64,000 bases of DNA from Lanius collurio (taxonomy: Eukaryota > Chordata > Aves > Passeriformes > Laniidae): contig JACBWW010000007.1 in the NCBI GenBank assembly GCA_020086605.1, forward strand, positions 22,466,956 through 22,530,955. Direction: 5' to 3'. Of this stretch, positions 24,901 to 38,644 are shown piece after piece. Made by a program: the position numbers and the translations under genes. Numbering within the stretch: the first letter of the stretch is position 1; each line of letters begins with the position of its first letter. The notes beneath the pieces were generated by a model. It made no database searches. It was not told the DNA's origin and worked only from the letters and a program-made list of their open reading frames with translations.

Positions 24901-26860
24901 TTAGATTTCCATTTTTTATCTTACCATCTGCAAGCACTACAAAGTTTTGAAGTGGGGAAAAAAAGCAAATTTATTTCGTTCCTGAAAGTGACCAGTTTTT
25001 CAAATGCTACAAGACCTGCATGTTACAGGATTGTACAGTTTAGGTTTCTGCTGTGTTCTTGTACTTCTAAGCCCTTATTTACCTCTTTACCTTTGATTCA
25101 GAGAATCCTCATGACTTACAACTGGAACTAAGCACATACCATTACTTTGTCTATGATAAAAATTCATTTATATTTCTCTGTTTTATTTCTAGTAATTAAC
25201 ACCTTAATACAGTGAAAAACATGAGCAGTGTAAAAGGAGGTATTAGTGCTGCATGAATTAAGCTGAATTATGTGTGTTTCTCGTGCATAATTAAAAGACA
25301 GAATCTTGCCCAGACATATCCAAATACTGCAACTTTTTCACACAAGATCAGACATGCTTTTTAAATCACAGTTTATTTTTTTATGAATCTATCCCATCCC
25401 TTGGGCTATTCAGGCTACAATAAGTTTATTTTCACCTTTGAAGACCAAACCTTATCTTTTTAGGATGTAATGAAAAGGTTAAGGAAACTGATGATATTCT
25501 GCTGTTTTTTGCTGGAAAGAGGGTATTGAACTTTAAAATGTCCCTCAATAATAAATACACAACAACTCTTCATCTGGCTATCTACAGGGAATATTAGACA
25601 CTGTATTTACTTCATGTTGGAATTAGAAAGCGGAATTGGAAGTCAAGAATTCTTGAATTTTATGGATTGATCAGGTAAAATTTACTCCACCTTCACCCTT
25701 GAGAAAGTCACTTAACTGTTGAACATTTTTTTAATGTAATCCCCCTGAAGTGTGGGCAATGGTAATTATTTTCTTCACAAAGAACTATGATAGTGAAAGA
25801 GCGTTCTCATTACTCGCTAACATGCCTGGATTTGTAAGAGACTTGTTTATAAATCTACAGGATTTTGTGAGTGTGATGTCAGTGAGCTAAAATTACTGAA
25901 GTTCTGCCTCACTGATAGAAATGATAGCATGAATGGGATTTTCTGGCAGAAGAGATGCTGTGGGGAAAAGTCCCATATGAATCAACACAACAAATCTGTT
26001 TATTTCATATTTGAATAAAGATGAGGCAAGCTGTGAACTTTACGTTTCTTATCTCAACAATGTGGAAATTGCACATTTTTTGTTGTTTCTGTATAATCCT
26101 TCAATATTTTGCATCTTGATTATTTGAAGAAGAGACTGTTACCCATCTTACTGCAAGCTCAAAGTATTTTGAATCAATACTCTCTCTTTGTCACAGGGAG
26201 GACAGTTTAAATACCAGAATTAATTAAAAGCCTGTGTGCAGGATGGATCATGGTAATCATTGCACCACTAAGAAGATTTTTTCACTCTCCTTCTTCATCT
26301 TTTAATGTGCTAATATCTTCACACATCTGTACGCTTTCACAACAATAGTAGGCCAGGATGTCTCATTTTCCTTTGCACAAATATTCAGTACAATTGCTCT
26401 GAGTTTTATCATTATTTTCTCTTTACTGTCTCCATTTTTCCCTTCACACTTTTACTGTTTTCTCCATTTACTCTTGCCTTTGTTTAAATCCTTTTTTTTA
26501 ATGTGCTTTCTTCTTTCACATTCACAGCTGCAGCTACAAAAGTGATGAACCAAACCAGTGAATATTACATGCATTTTGAGGCTTCAGAGTCTGAAAATAT
26601 CCAGATATTTTCCTCTTTTAATGCTCCAGGATTGGTTTTTCAGGTAGCCCTGTCCCACAAATCCAAAATTTCACCATTAAAGTGTATGACTTTATAAATT
26701 TCACCTGGCTCCTGTGGAACACAATTTTAAGAAAAGCTGTTTACATTGCAAAACTCAGAATATCTTCTTCATGAGAGAGCCAATTCTGTGGAAGGTCCAA
26801 AGAATAATGAAAGGATCTGAGAATATGTACATCATTATATGAAAAACAAGGAAATGTAAT

Positions 26861-27138
26861 GATAGGACCAGGTGGAATAACTTTCAACTGAAAGAGGGCA
26901 GATTTAGGCTAAATATTATGAAGAAAATCATTATTGTGGGGGCGGTGAGGCACTGGCACATATTGCCAAGAGAAGCCATGTGTGTCCCATCCCTGGAAGT
27001 GTTCAAGGCCAGGTTGGATGGGGCTTTGAGCAACCTGATCTGCTGAAAGGTGTCCCTGCCCATGGCAGGGGCGTTGGAAGGAGGTGATCTTTAGGGTCCC
27101 TTCCAATCCAAACCATTCTGTGATTCTATAATTCTATT
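26861..27138 (+). mobile_element. CR1 LINE 3' end, plus strand
   Basis: This matches the end of CR1 ORF2 and its 3' UTR. A GTTCAAGGCCAGGTTGGATG stretch occurs near 27000. The hallmark small stem (CCCTGCCCATGGCAGGG) follows near 27053-27069, then the CTTTAGGGTCCCTTCCAATCC segment and three tail units ending at about 27138. The coding part is short and broken. It is relatively well preserved compared with the other copies, which suggests a younger insertion. The 5' boundary is approximate. Confidence 0.93.
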
Positions 27139-30100
27139 AAAACCACACTACTGATGGTTTCTGTACTTAGTGAAATATTTTCAGGGATTGTGAGCTCAGA
27201 CACAAGCTATAAGGAATTACAGAAGTCCAGACAGGAATTTGGATCACCAGAGAAAAAAAACCATCTGGCTTATGTGGTTTGGCTCTTTAATTAATCTCAT
27301 TCTCAAGATGAAAAATTCTGGGGGAGTAAAAAGTTCAAAGGATCACTTAGACTGTGAACAGACCTGACAATATAGGTATATATTTGGCTTTCTAGGTGAA
27401 GTAATGTTATTTGCTATTCTCTTTTTGTAATCTTTACCTGTTCTCTAAGACTACACAGAAAGGGCTAGGGGTTTTTTAATCAATTTCTTCCTAATATTTA
27501 TTTACATATTAAAGAGAAAATTTGGGAAAGAAAATATTCATAGTATAAAATATTGTCTTTTCTTTGGTCAGGAGAAAGTTATTTTTCAGCATCTCCATTG
27601 TTGTCCATAGTTTGGGCTACAAGCAATCTAGACATTTGGCATCTAGTAGACCTGGAGATTGTTAGCATTAGGAGGTAATTTGAAAGTAGTTTCTAGTAAA
27701 ATATCCAGATTCTGATTTGTTTTAAGAGCAGCTAAAGCTTTTCTGCAACAGTTGAGTAGAAATTATTCCTGCTGTAAGCCATAAGCACATTAATTCAAGA
27801 AATTTTATTAAGTAATCTATAAAGATCATAAATATACACACACTTCAGTGAAGAAAATATAGGACCAATCTTTTGACAGACAAATTGGTGCAGGATCCTT
27901 TCTCTTCCTGTCAGGAAATATTTGTTGCTTCAGGAATTGACACAGAGAAAGAAAGTAGACAGTTTTATACACTCCAATCATAATTTTCAGTCTTAGATTA
28001 TATAGCTCTGCAGAAATATATAAACCCCACTTGTTTGTTTTACAAACAAGCAGACAAAAAAACCCAGCTACAGATAAAACAATCAGTCCACCTATTATGT
28101 CTGAGATTCTTCAAAGCTAAATTGCAATATGAGTCTCCTGTCCCACCGCAAACCCTAAATGTGTGTTATATGAATAAGAACCAGTTATTCAAAAAAATAA
28201 ACAAATTAAAAATGCCAAAACCCCCAAACCAAGCCAAACTCAAACTGGAGTAATACTTTGTTCCTCTAAACTCAACATAAGAACTCGACATGAGCCCTAT
28301 GAAAGTCACGTCCGCAGTCCATCAAAATGTGAACAAGGCCACCCTAAATTAACATATAAATAAATTAACTTGCATAGATAACAAAGCCTATAGAACTAGT
28401 TAATGCAAACCCACCTAAAAGTTACAAAACTGTCATAATGTTTAGAGGCATCTATCTGTTAGAGGATGCAATGGACAGAGAATGCTGAGTATTGAATAGC
28501 AGAATATTTAAATACGATTGACCATACAGTTCAGTTCAATTCTTACACAGATCCTGTATGCTCATAGATAATTGGTGTGTCAGGGAAAATGCACTCAGAA
28601 GCACCTCCACACAGACCATCTGCTGCAGGAACCTCTCTTTCCAGAGGGATTTGCACCTGAGGGCAAGGAGGAAGGCACTACCTGACCTTCACTGAAGCTT
28701 CCAGCTGAACTTATGAACACACCTGAGAGTGATTCTGTCTTCTGCACCACAAGCAAAAGGAATTCAATGTCCTGGGAGGTGGAACTGCAGTTTCTTGCAG
28801 GTGGAACTACAATCAAATGCCACACTAAGGAAAAGGCCATGGTTTGTAAAATCAAAAGATATCCATGCAAAGCAGTTTAGTTAGTTGACATTTTTGACTG
28901 GTTTTATATTGTGACACAACAATTAATTTCAATTGTATTAGCAACTATAGTGATTTTAAGTTTGTTGCTGAAACACCTCTGAAATTAATCAAAAATACCA
29001 GAAAACTACCCTTTTGTGTGTGTGTGGTTTAATATAAACTGTTAAAGATTGTACTAACAGTATGACTTCCAAGATTGTATAGAGTACAATAATATTTAAC
29101 TAACAATGCACTAATTAACAGTGAAAAAAAATTGACAAATTCTGGACATACAATGTGAATGACAGTTATGGATCTGCCAAAAATTACAAGGAGAGACCAG
29201 AAAATGACAAGGATTTTTTTGTTTTTCTCTTAAATCCACTGTGTGGGAGGAGAAAATCATAGAGGGACTTTCCAAACTGTAATTTCTATGGGGGAGTTTG
29301 TTTTGATTACACATTCTATTTAATCTCAAATTTTTGGAGGAGATACTTCTGGAAGACATTCAGAAACACGTATTTTAATGAGCTATAATCTGTGCTAATG
29401 AACATGGTTTTATGCAAAAAAACTTTAAAAATCCAAATCCATCAAGCTGTGCAACAAGCATCCAGTATTTTACAGCTCAGGAGACTGCAAATGGCATTCT
29501 TATTATGACTTAAAATATAATCATAAATACCTGAAATGTCCCAAGACTTGAAAAGCACTCTGGCAAATTTCTTTACCTACAGTAAATAGTCAGTAGGATT
29601 ATTTCATTAGTTATATAATTCAAGCATCTGATTGCAACACACATGCTGAAAAACTGGTAAATTAACTATGATCAGTTTTACTTTTAAATGTGCTGATAAG
29701 GAAATCATTAAAATTCATCTTTGAAAGTAGTTTACTGAAAAGATCAAACAATTGTGAAGTCAATCATATCACAAAGAATAAATGTCCATGAGATCAGAAC
29801 AATACAAAACTTACTGGTAGTAGCAGTATGACAGTAAAAGATAGGACTTCCATATCAGAATAAAATGGTCACAGATAAAAATATTCAGTTCTGAAACAGT
29901 ATGGCCTGCCTCTTTGTGTGTACATTATTACAAATACTGTAATTTTCAAGCTGTTGTCCCATAGATCATGCTTACATTTAAAATATATTTTATATGTGTG
30001 AAATGTCTTCATGTTTTTAAATCCTGGTAAATTTGCATTGTGTTGAAACTTGTCCTCTGCTCAGAATGCAGGGAGACCTGACCAGTTGACAAATCCATGG

Positions 30101-32334
30101 GCTGATGATCAATTTGTGCTCTTTGAGGTGGTCCCTTGCAAACAGAAATGAACTTTTAGCACTTTCTCTGGAAATCAATTTTTATGTGCTACTTGAAATA
30201 GTAGTAATAGGCCAGGATAAAACCAGAAAAAATAATCTGCTGCTATAGAAGAAAAGCTTCTGATAAATTTCTCTGGTATAGTAGGATTCCTCCAACCTTG
30301 TTCTAGACATCTGCAATATGGTTGCCTAGGCTCAAGCTTTAAATCCCGATTTCTTGAAAGCCAACTGAGAGAAGTCCTTATTTGTAAGGCATTATTTATC
30401 TGACTTATTTTAGCTCTGTGTGTTCAGATGATTTAAATTATATATTCCAAGAGATTCTCCTCCATTTATTTTAATTCCGTTATATTATTCTGTGATTTTT
30501 CTAGTAAGTTTGTAACAAAGCAACAAATACCATATTTCCCATTTGATATCAAACCAAAATGTTACAATATGATTTTTCTTTGCTGCTTCAGATTGCATGC
30601 ATATGAATTAACAAATTAGGTTTTCATTGCTAAGAAATCCAGCCCTTTTTTAATCATATGCTCAAGAATCTGGTTTAATTTTCTGTCTGTCTCTCCAGGA
30701 GTACTGTGGTTTGGTGTGATAAGTATGGAGAGAAAACGTTAAATACTTATTTTGATGGAACAACATTCAACCTACATGCCATGAAATCAAGTTCTATTTT
30801 ATTTGAAGCTGGAATACCTTTGAAGACTTGATCAGCTTCATCTCACTTGGTCTAGTGTTCTGCACACTAGAAACACATATTTAAATTTCATTTTTTTTTG
30901 TTTTAAGAAAATGAGAAACATCGATGCTACACAGAATAAAATTAAGGTCCCTAATTAAGAAATTACCAACTAAAACTACATCATTAATGGAAAAGAGGAC
31001 ATACAAAGCAGGAATACATCATGAAAGAATCCCTGTAGCTAACTGATTATTTTAAGCTCTTAAGTATAACCTTCTCAGGCTTTATGGCATGTATGTGTGT
31101 TCCCCAAATCTGTTCTCTCCAAACTGTTAAATAAACTCATATGAAATGAACAACCTTAAACAACTGCAGATGTCAGCTTGCTTTGTTTTTCAGATTGAGT
31201 TGGAACAACAGTGTCTATTTTCTTAGCAATTTTGATCTTCATATGTTAAAGTTAAAAATTGTTGGGGTAGAAATATTTAACTACAAATTATCATATTTCC
31301 ATTTAAGTCAGTAGGGTTAGGACAACTTAATTTATTTGAGGATTCCCAAAAGTCCATAAGGAGCTATTACAGAAATCTGGGGACTGAATTAAGTCCCTGA
31401 AGTGTGCAATGAATAGATATAATCAACTCAAAGTACAAATCTCCAGACAAATTAGTTATAAACAGTTTCATATTGATAAAAAGATAAATTAATGGTCAAA
31501 CACTGCAGGAACAAAATGAACACAATGAACTCTAATAAAGAGTAAAATAAAATGTAGAATTACTCATTGGTTTCCTGTCCAACATCCAATTGGTAATGGC
31601 ACCAGAGGGGACTGAATTTTTTCCTTTGGTTTTCAGTATCAAGTATCAGCTACTTTGTTCTAAACTTTCCTATTTTGCTTTGCAAAAATGTAAAACTTCT
31701 ACTGTCAAAATTAGCATAAAAGTCACAGCAATGAAGCAGTTAAAACACTCTTGGGAATATACCAATCAGATGGAGCATTTAGAAAAACATTAAAATTTTA
31801 TTTTTTATATTCTCTTCAGGATATATTTTACAAGAAACTCAGTGTGATGATAAAACCACTCCATCCAAGGGATAAATTGAAGCCATATTTCTCTCAGAAT
31901 GTAGTTTTCATCTCTGGAAATGGATTTTTATAAAGAAAGAATAATTGAGAACTTGTCATTCTTCAACAATAGAAGTTAAACAGTTGAGTTTTCTCTGAAA
32001 GTGAAAACAAACATTAAAGTTGTCTGAACCTAGCACAGCATCTTTGAGTATGTACTCATAAAAACCTCAAGTCAAGATATTTCTTATTTTGTAATAATGC
32101 CACCTGAAGAAGTTGTTGCTAGTTTGACACTAAGACCAGAAATTCTACTGCTCTCTTCTAAGTCATGTTCCAGAAGCCCACAGATTTTATTTATCCACCA
32201 ATGAAAACTCATTATACTCTGGATTAAAAAATGTGAAATAGGCATCTGGTTATGCTGCAACACAAGTCACCTACCACATTTCCTCATGAGCAATGGCAAT
32301 TACTTGTCATTCTACTGAAAAATTTACCCTACAA
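27139..32334. other. Unique AT-rich noncoding sequence, 5.2 kb
   Basis: No recognisable gene. Open frames are at most about 91 codons. A 9-bp hairpin with a 3-nt loop lies at 28030-28050. No repeat family was recognised. Confidence 0.55.
28030..28050. repeat. 9-bp inverted repeat, 3-nt loop
   Basis: The arms at 28030-28038 and 28042-28050 are exact reverse complements around TTT. It is short and A/T-rich, so it could be chance. Confidence 0.7.
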
Positions 32335-32412
32335 GGGTTGGACTCAATGATCTTGGGTTGGACACAGTGATCTTAGAGGTCTCTTCCAACCTGGTGATTC
32401 AGTGATTCTGTG
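32335..32412 (+). mobile_element. CR1 LINE 3' tail fragment, plus strand
   Basis: Only the last part of CR1 is present: the GGTTGGACTCAATGATCTT segment, the CTTCCAACCT segment and two tail units. A 20-bp tandem duplication (32335-32354 and 32355-32374, two mismatches) repeats the first segment, which normal CR1 copies carry once. Confidence 0.88.
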
Positions 32413-33052
32413 AAGGCAGGTCAAGGAGAGCTAAGTAGGGGGGTGATCATGACACAAACAAAGCTCCAGAAGTCATGGGTTCACACCTTTGTTGTCAGAC
32501 ACAAAGTTCCCTGGTCAAGAGACTGGAATATTTAGGTAGATTTTTTGTACTTTTCTCTTTTTTAAGTACAATTAAGGTTTTCTGGAATTCTATCAACAGA
32601 CAGGACAGAGATATTTAAACAACTTTCAGAACTAATGTTCCTTTATGAACCTGGGTACTTCATCCCAAACCCGAGGAATTACAGTTCAAAATATGTGCCT
32701 CAGTTTAGGCAGATATGTCAGCTTTGAGCCTTCAGGATTCACATGTGCATGCTTAAACTTAGACTAAGAGTTAAAATCAATAATATGATCTGGAGTTTAA
32801 ATTTTGGGCTTGAGTTCTTCCTTTTCACTAAAGATTTTTTTTCAGGTGCACATCAATGTTTGTACCACTGAAAAGAAAACTAGATGATCCAAGTGAAATA
32901 GCTTCACCTTTTTTTCCCAAAGCTCTCTTTTCTGTTTAAATATGTGGTCCTCAGAAGAGAAGTTAAGCAATACTAAAAAATCCAAACCTAGGAGGCAAAT
33001 ATTTATCATGTATTCTTTCAAAATGCCAGTAAAATGAAATTCCTTGTCTGAA
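32413..33052. other. Unassigned sequence between CR1 tail and LTR
   Basis: No gene or repeat family recognised. The 122-codon minus frame at 32842-33210 starts inside the downstream LTR fragment and runs into this unique sequence. It is a chance frame. Confidence 0.5.
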
Positions 33053-33452
33053 TGTATTAGGTTTTTGTGGCAAGGTTTTTGAAGTGAGGGGCTGGAGGAG
33101 TGACTTCTGTGAGAAGCTGCCAGAAGCTTCCCCCATGTCTGACAGAGCCAATGCCAGCCAGCCCCAAGACAGAGGAGCCCATCAGTGATGGTGTCTCTGA
33201 GATAACACATTTAAAAAGGGGAAGGAAGTTACTGCAGAGAAACAACTGGAGACAAAGGAGACAGAAGTGAGAATATATGAGTGAAAGAGCCCTGCAGACA
33301 CCAAGGAGAAGGAGGCAGAGGAGGTGCGCCAGATGTTAGGACAGAAATTCCTCTGCAGCCCGTGGCGCAGACAGCCCATGGTGATCCAGATGTGCCACTG
33401 GAGCCCACATTGGAGCAGAGACCCACCTGCAGCCCATGGAGAATCCCATACC
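33053..33452 (+). mobile_element. Avian ERV LTR fragment (ERVL-like), 3' truncated
   Basis: The fragment begins with TGTATTAG, a TG terminus typical of LTR 5' ends. It continues with segments I recognise from a widespread avian endogenous-retrovirus LTR: AAGCTTCCCCCATGTCTGAC, a TATA-like ATTTAAAAAGGGG near 33208, and the repeated CTGCAGCCC(A/G)TGG motif at about 33353 and 33428. The LTR should continue much farther, with more of these motifs and a poly-A signal. Here it stops and a CR1 tail follows at once. Several overlapping frames of 60-120 codons lie across it and are not genes. The family name is from memory (ERVL-like); subfamily not assigned. No internal retroviral genes are present. 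Confidence 0.75.
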
Positions 33453-33456
33453 TTAA

Positions 33457-33528
33457 TTATGTTAGGTTAATGGCTGGACTCAAAAATCTTCTTGTCTTTT
33501 CCAACCTAAACAATTCTATAATTCAATG
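33457..33528 (+). mobile_element. CR1 LINE 3' tail fragment, plus strand
   Basis: The last 70 or so bases of a CR1 element: the TGTTAGGTTAATGG-like segment, TTTTCCAACCTAAAC and degraded ATTCTATA/ATTCAATG tail units. It directly adjoins the truncated LTR on its left. Confidence 0.85.
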
Positions 33529-33839
33529 TACAGACTCGGTGGTGTAGAAGGTGTGATTTAGAAATCATAACAATCAGGAGTACTTGAATAATAGCAATAC
33601 ATTTATCAGATTAAACACTACATATAAAACTAAGCTTTCCAAACAACACTGTGCTATGTGACTTGAGATATCTGCAGATGTAGTAGGGAAGATATCCTTT
33701 CATTTCAACAAGAAAAACTTTCAAGTTCCAGTCAGTAAGAAAAAGACAGGGAATTTACCTTTCCCACCTTAAATTGCAGTAATCCACTTGTTAAAACAAA
33801 TGGGCTAAAGGCAAATTACCTAGCTAGAGAAAGCTCAAA

Positions 33840-33866
33840 TTTTTTTTTAATTTTTTTTTTTTTTTT
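33840..33866. repeat. Interrupted poly-T tract
   Basis: A T9 run, AA, then a T16 run. Confidence 0.88.
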
Positions 33867-36800
33867 CAAAATAATAGACCACATACACATGGACATTTTG
33901 GTACCCAAAAATGTCAATCTTCTTTCCCTTGAATGTTAAAAAAATGCATGGAAAAGAGGAATTGGCATGGTGACATTTAATGGACTTCTCAGCCATAAAA
34001 CCTGAGTCTGGCCACTTTACAAATTAAGATATTATTCCACAGTTGTCAATCACAAATCCAGTGTAATTGTTCAGACAGTATAAAGGGGATTTATATGTCA
34101 GTAACACTGAGGTCTTGACTGCACTATATAGTGACAGTTCATTAAAGAATCATTTTGTATACCTACCTATCTGTCTTCTGATTTAGGTTATCACAATAAG
34201 ATGCTAAACCAAATTAAACAAAACTCATGTAAGAAGATTTTTCTTTTTTGTAGAGTTCATCTACCCAAAGAGTGTGTCCTTCAGAAAGACATTACTCTGG
34301 GATGTTAAAAGAAGGAATACAAGCACAGTTGCATGGATTCATCTTGCAAAAGAAACCTAATGCATCCCTACCTTTGCAGCCATAAATCACTTCTGGGTTT
34401 GGTAAAAATTTGTGTCAAATTTAGGATGATGATAATTCTGTAGGAATCTGGCACCTCTTTCAGTATTCTAGAAAGGGTCACTACTCAAAACTGCCTTAAA
34501 ATTGCCAAGTATTACCTTCTATTTAACACTACATCCCCAGAAATGCCATTGATTCCTCTGGGTTCTAACATCAAAGAAAACAGTGAAGTTTGTATCTTCT
34601 TTATGACATGTAAGGTCATGAAAACTCAGTAATAAGATTCTGAGGAGGAATTGTTTCCCAACATCATATTTTAGTGTTTTTGAAAGTGTCTCTTTGTACA
34701 AAAAATGTGGTTTTTTTCTTATTACAGGAAATCAAAAGCTGTAACTACTAAGCCAGGGTCCAATAACAACACTTGCTCTTTTCAGAAATGTATGCTACAG
34801 TAATAAACACAAAGAATTGAGAAACTTTAGGTGTTCTGAGCTTTGAAAGGATTCAATGAGTTATTCTCTGGCAATGTTACAGGATACTTGTTTTTTCTTG
34901 GAGCCTTTGAAGTATTCAGACTCTAAGCAGGTTAATGTTAAGTCAGAGTACAACCTAAAATCTGTCTGAAACACTTTTATGTTTTGCCCACATTCTACCA
35001 GCCAGAATAACATCAGATTAAAATGATATGTAGTCACAGTTAGTAAAGAAAAGTAAGTCTATTTCACTTACCAAAGACGGTGTGATTTTTCTTAGATTTA
35101 TTTTTCTCTTTTCCTAATGTTTTAATAAATCAAGAATTAATTTATTTTGTTTATATAGTCCTAAAAATACATGCACAAAAATCACTTGAACATCTCCTTC
35201 TTTGCCAGTAGAGAGTCAAGTCTTCAGGGGGAGATTTTAAATCTGTTTTGAGATTTTAGTGTGCCATCAGTAATTTCAGATGTACATGATCTTCAGAGCA
35301 TATTAAAGTTTTTTCGTCAGCAATCCACTCTTAATTAAATTTTTCAGGTGAGAAGAAAAGGGGAAAATAAAAAGTAAGTAACAGGCACTGTAAATCAGAT
35401 TGATTTAATTTGAAGTACAAGTCTGGGGCAAGAAGCTGAGAAGCAGGAAAACATGACATATTTCATTGGTGGAATCAATTTACGTGATCTAAAGTTTCAG
35501 CAGAGTGAAAAAGGACCAAGCAAGGAAGACAGTCAGAAAGCTAGCTGAAAAGAAATCATAGGCAGTGCTCAAAGAGATAAGGAGTTAAGAAGAAGTTTTT
35601 CACAGGAGTATAGTAGCAACTCCCTGGTAAAGAAGTTCAAAGAGGTCTTCCAGCCTTCCTGCTGACCCTCCTCCCATGGTGGCTCATTGTGTGGGCTGCA
35701 GAGGGAAAATAAAATGTTCCATGAGTATGGGTGTTATCACATATTCTCCCTTGCAACAGCAACAAGCATAAAGCTTGACTTAAATTATCACTTTCATCTT
35801 AAACTGGTTTCTGGCTAAATGATGCATTGCACTGAACTTTGCTGAGAAGATTTGCAGAAGGCAAGAAACGAGTGGAAAAAAGACGTGGGGAGAGCAAACA
35901 GAGAAAAGGAGTGAAAACAGGTGTAGAAAGGAGAAAAATATAGTTCTGCTGCCTAGAGAGATGAAACTAGACAAAGACATTAGAAATGACTTTCCTATAA
36001 TGTGCAGTGCATACCTCCATATCATGGAGAAAGATTTTTCTTACTTGTTTAAGACACCACAACTTTCTAGTGAAAAGTGCTTCAAAAATCATAAATTCTT
36101 GTATGGTTTCCTGCCTCACAAAAGCTGCTATTGAGAAAAAATCATAAAGTTGGTGCAAAACCAGATATTATACCTTTGTCCACAGAAGGAAAATAGATAA
36201 AAGAGAAAGAGAAAGAGAAGCCTAAAAGATGTTTCACTGGAGGTAGTAACTGGAGAGAAAAATAATCAGCAAGAAATGTATGGCAGAAAATAAATAACAG
36301 TGGTTGTCATGGTGAAAAAGAAAGAGCTAAACACAAGTCCATGTTTTTCAATATGGACTATGAATGATGGCAACAAAAATTTGGCTGAGCCCATGACACT
36401 TTGGCATGTCCCTATCACATATCTCAAATCTTTTTATTCTTTTCCTTTAATTTTTCAACAGAACTTTTAGTATATGTCTTTGGAGGCAAACACATAAGAT
36501 TATTAGTAATAGGAATTCATAAGGAAATTCATTATATATAACCAAATAATATTTTCTGATTACTCATTTCCCTCCATTGTATTTACCTAGTCCCTCTTTG
36601 TACCACTCAGTGTCTTTGTGCTCAATCATTACTATTAAAACCATTGTTTAAGTACTTTCATACATAAATCCTTTCTACCATTCATTTTTCAGGTGCACTC
36701 ATCAAATGACTTCTAAAAAACTCGCATTTTCACACAATATGCTTTGTAATGTGGTGTCATCAGCTGGGAGAAAGAGATAGTTTCTACCTGTTCTGAAAAG

Positions 36801-37622
36801 CACATATTCTGAGTATGCCAGGATAAATGTAGCACATCATCATTAGATAAACAGAGGAGAGAAATCTTAAATTTTCATTGCCATGTTTTTAAGATAGTCC
36901 AGCATAATCCAAAGTGCAAATTCACATCTAAGATCAACAGCCACATTCTTCTACCACTTCTATCTTTAGGATAGCTCCTGTTACAGGTTAAAGAACACCA
37001 AAACATCTCTTGTGAAATGCATAAATACATCTCCTTACTCTTGAGGAACAGGAATGGGACAAGTTGCAGTGTAGCAACTTTTTGAATGTATTATTAGTGT
37101 GAGAAGACAGGAAATACTAACGTTGAACAGTGGTTTAGGGCAATTTTTTTTATTTTTAAGAGGTGAATATATCAAGGCAGCTGGTTTTTGGTTTTTGGGT
37201 TTTTTTAATTGCCACATTTAAGTTATGTTCAAGTTATAACCTTGACTCCTCAGGTACTGGTCTCAGTTGCAAAGGAAATCAGTGCAAGAAAAGATATCAC
37301 TAGATGTCTGGTAACAATTCATCTCTTATCTCAGATTTTCTGAGCAGGTCTAGGTACCTAGTGTTGCACCTAGAAGAAGGGAGCTTAGATTTCATTATGC
37401 TGTGAGTTGTAGAAACAGAGATCCATTGTCCCAGTCTGGACAAGTAGAGGTGTCATGGGAAATATCTTAAGGGAACTTTTTTTTTAAGATTTTCTTATAG
37501 AGCAGTACATTTTCTCTGTGTCAGTCTCACAATCTAGTGCTTAATTTTTCCAGTTTTGGGTAAGAGACCCTCAGTTTGGGGGTATGCATTTTCAGGCTCA
37601 TATCCTATACACACGGGGCCCC

Positions 37623-37640
37623 AAAAAAAAAAAAAAAAAA
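37623..37640. repeat. A18 homopolymer
   Basis: 18 uninterrupted A residues, with no retroposon recognised upstream. Confidence 0.9.
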
Positions 37641-38457
37641 TCATCTTATTCAAAACTGTTGCTCTTCTATTTTCAAACTCAGGCAGCTGAAAAGTTGTCA
37701 TTACCTGGCACAATTTACTCTAACTCTAAAATAAGAGTGATGGATGCTGCAAGTATACAGCTGTGACAGAACATAGCTCATTATGCAGCCAAACCTGACT
37801 GAAAAACCAGGTAAGAGCTCTGGCAGCAAGTCTGAACTGAGCTTCAAGCCATCCCAGCAAGGTCTGGGGACTGTGACATGGCATTACTTTATCTACCAGA
37901 GCCCCAGGGCTGTACAGTTGTTCCCAACCCTGTTAAAAATCTCGACTGCCCTATGTGTCGTAAGCTGCTGCTGCCTCACTGAATTCCTGCCTCACCTGAG
38001 TGCTTCTCTTGCTCCAGCCAGGCACATGACATTTAGAGATTGTGGGAATTCATGTATCAGAGTGGAAAATGTAAGTGGCTCTCAAGCAGACTCAGATATC
38101 AAAAGCAGACATTAAGAGTACATGAGCAGAACGAGTAAAATTGCAGCGGGCCGTGGAAACTTACGATCACATTTAATGTCTGGGGTTTTTTATGTTGTGA
38201 CAGCATATAAGCTATGTTGGCATCCTTTTTTTCTTTTCCTAAGCTAGATGTTAGAAAGAGATAAAGCACAAAGAAACAAAGACTAATGCAGAGACAAAAA
38301 AAAGGATTCTGTATATCTGAAATACAGCCAGTTTTCAGTCCAATCTCTCTCTCATCAGCTTTCCCTCCTTTTACAGTGTCCTTCTGAAAGCATAATTTCC
38401 TAAAGAATTTGTTCCTCTTTAAAGGTCAGACATCTGGGTTTCTATCACACAAAGAAC

Positions 38458-38479
38458 ATTTGCAGAATATTTGCAGAAT
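38458..38479. repeat. 11-bp tandem doublet
   Basis: ATTTGCAGAAT occurs twice in direct succession without mismatch. Confidence 0.85.
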
Positions 38480-38644
38480 AAGCTCTCACATAAAAACATT
38501 CAAATGCCTTGTACATGTGTTGTCAGTTCCTTCTCGCAAGAGAGGTCAAAGTAAAACAAGTTTTCATGAAAAGACAGAAACATTTTATGGAAATACCAGT
38601 TATATTAGATTCTCTATAATTATCAATTATGTAATATTCCCACC

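Larger units (their letters stand above)
17701..26860. other. Unique AT-rich noncoding sequence, 9.2 kb
   Basis: No open frame exceeds about 97 codons and none looks like a known protein. Contents are a short TG microsatellite (18512-18525), a T18 run (19787-19804), a 25-bp tandem duplication (19496-19545), a perfect palindrome (20226-20249) and a 16-bp tandem duplication (21897-21928). I saw no LINE or LTR sequence. Confidence 0.55.
33529..38644. other. Unique AT-rich noncoding sequence, 5.1 kb
   Basis: No recognisable gene. The longest frame is 110 codons (37783-38115, plus) with no family resemblance. Contains T-rich runs at 33840-33866, an A18 run at 37623-37640 and an 11-bp tandem doublet at 38458-38479. 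Confidence 0.55.

Noticed and set aside
27053..27069. CCCTGCCCATGGCAGGG stem as a possible regulatory hairpin
   Set aside because: It is a standard part of the CR1 3' UTR.
32842..33547. Several overlapping frames of 60-122 codons on both strands
   Set aside because: They lie across or run out of an LTR fragment and a CR1 tail. The G+C-rich repeat has few stops, and no protein family is recognisable.
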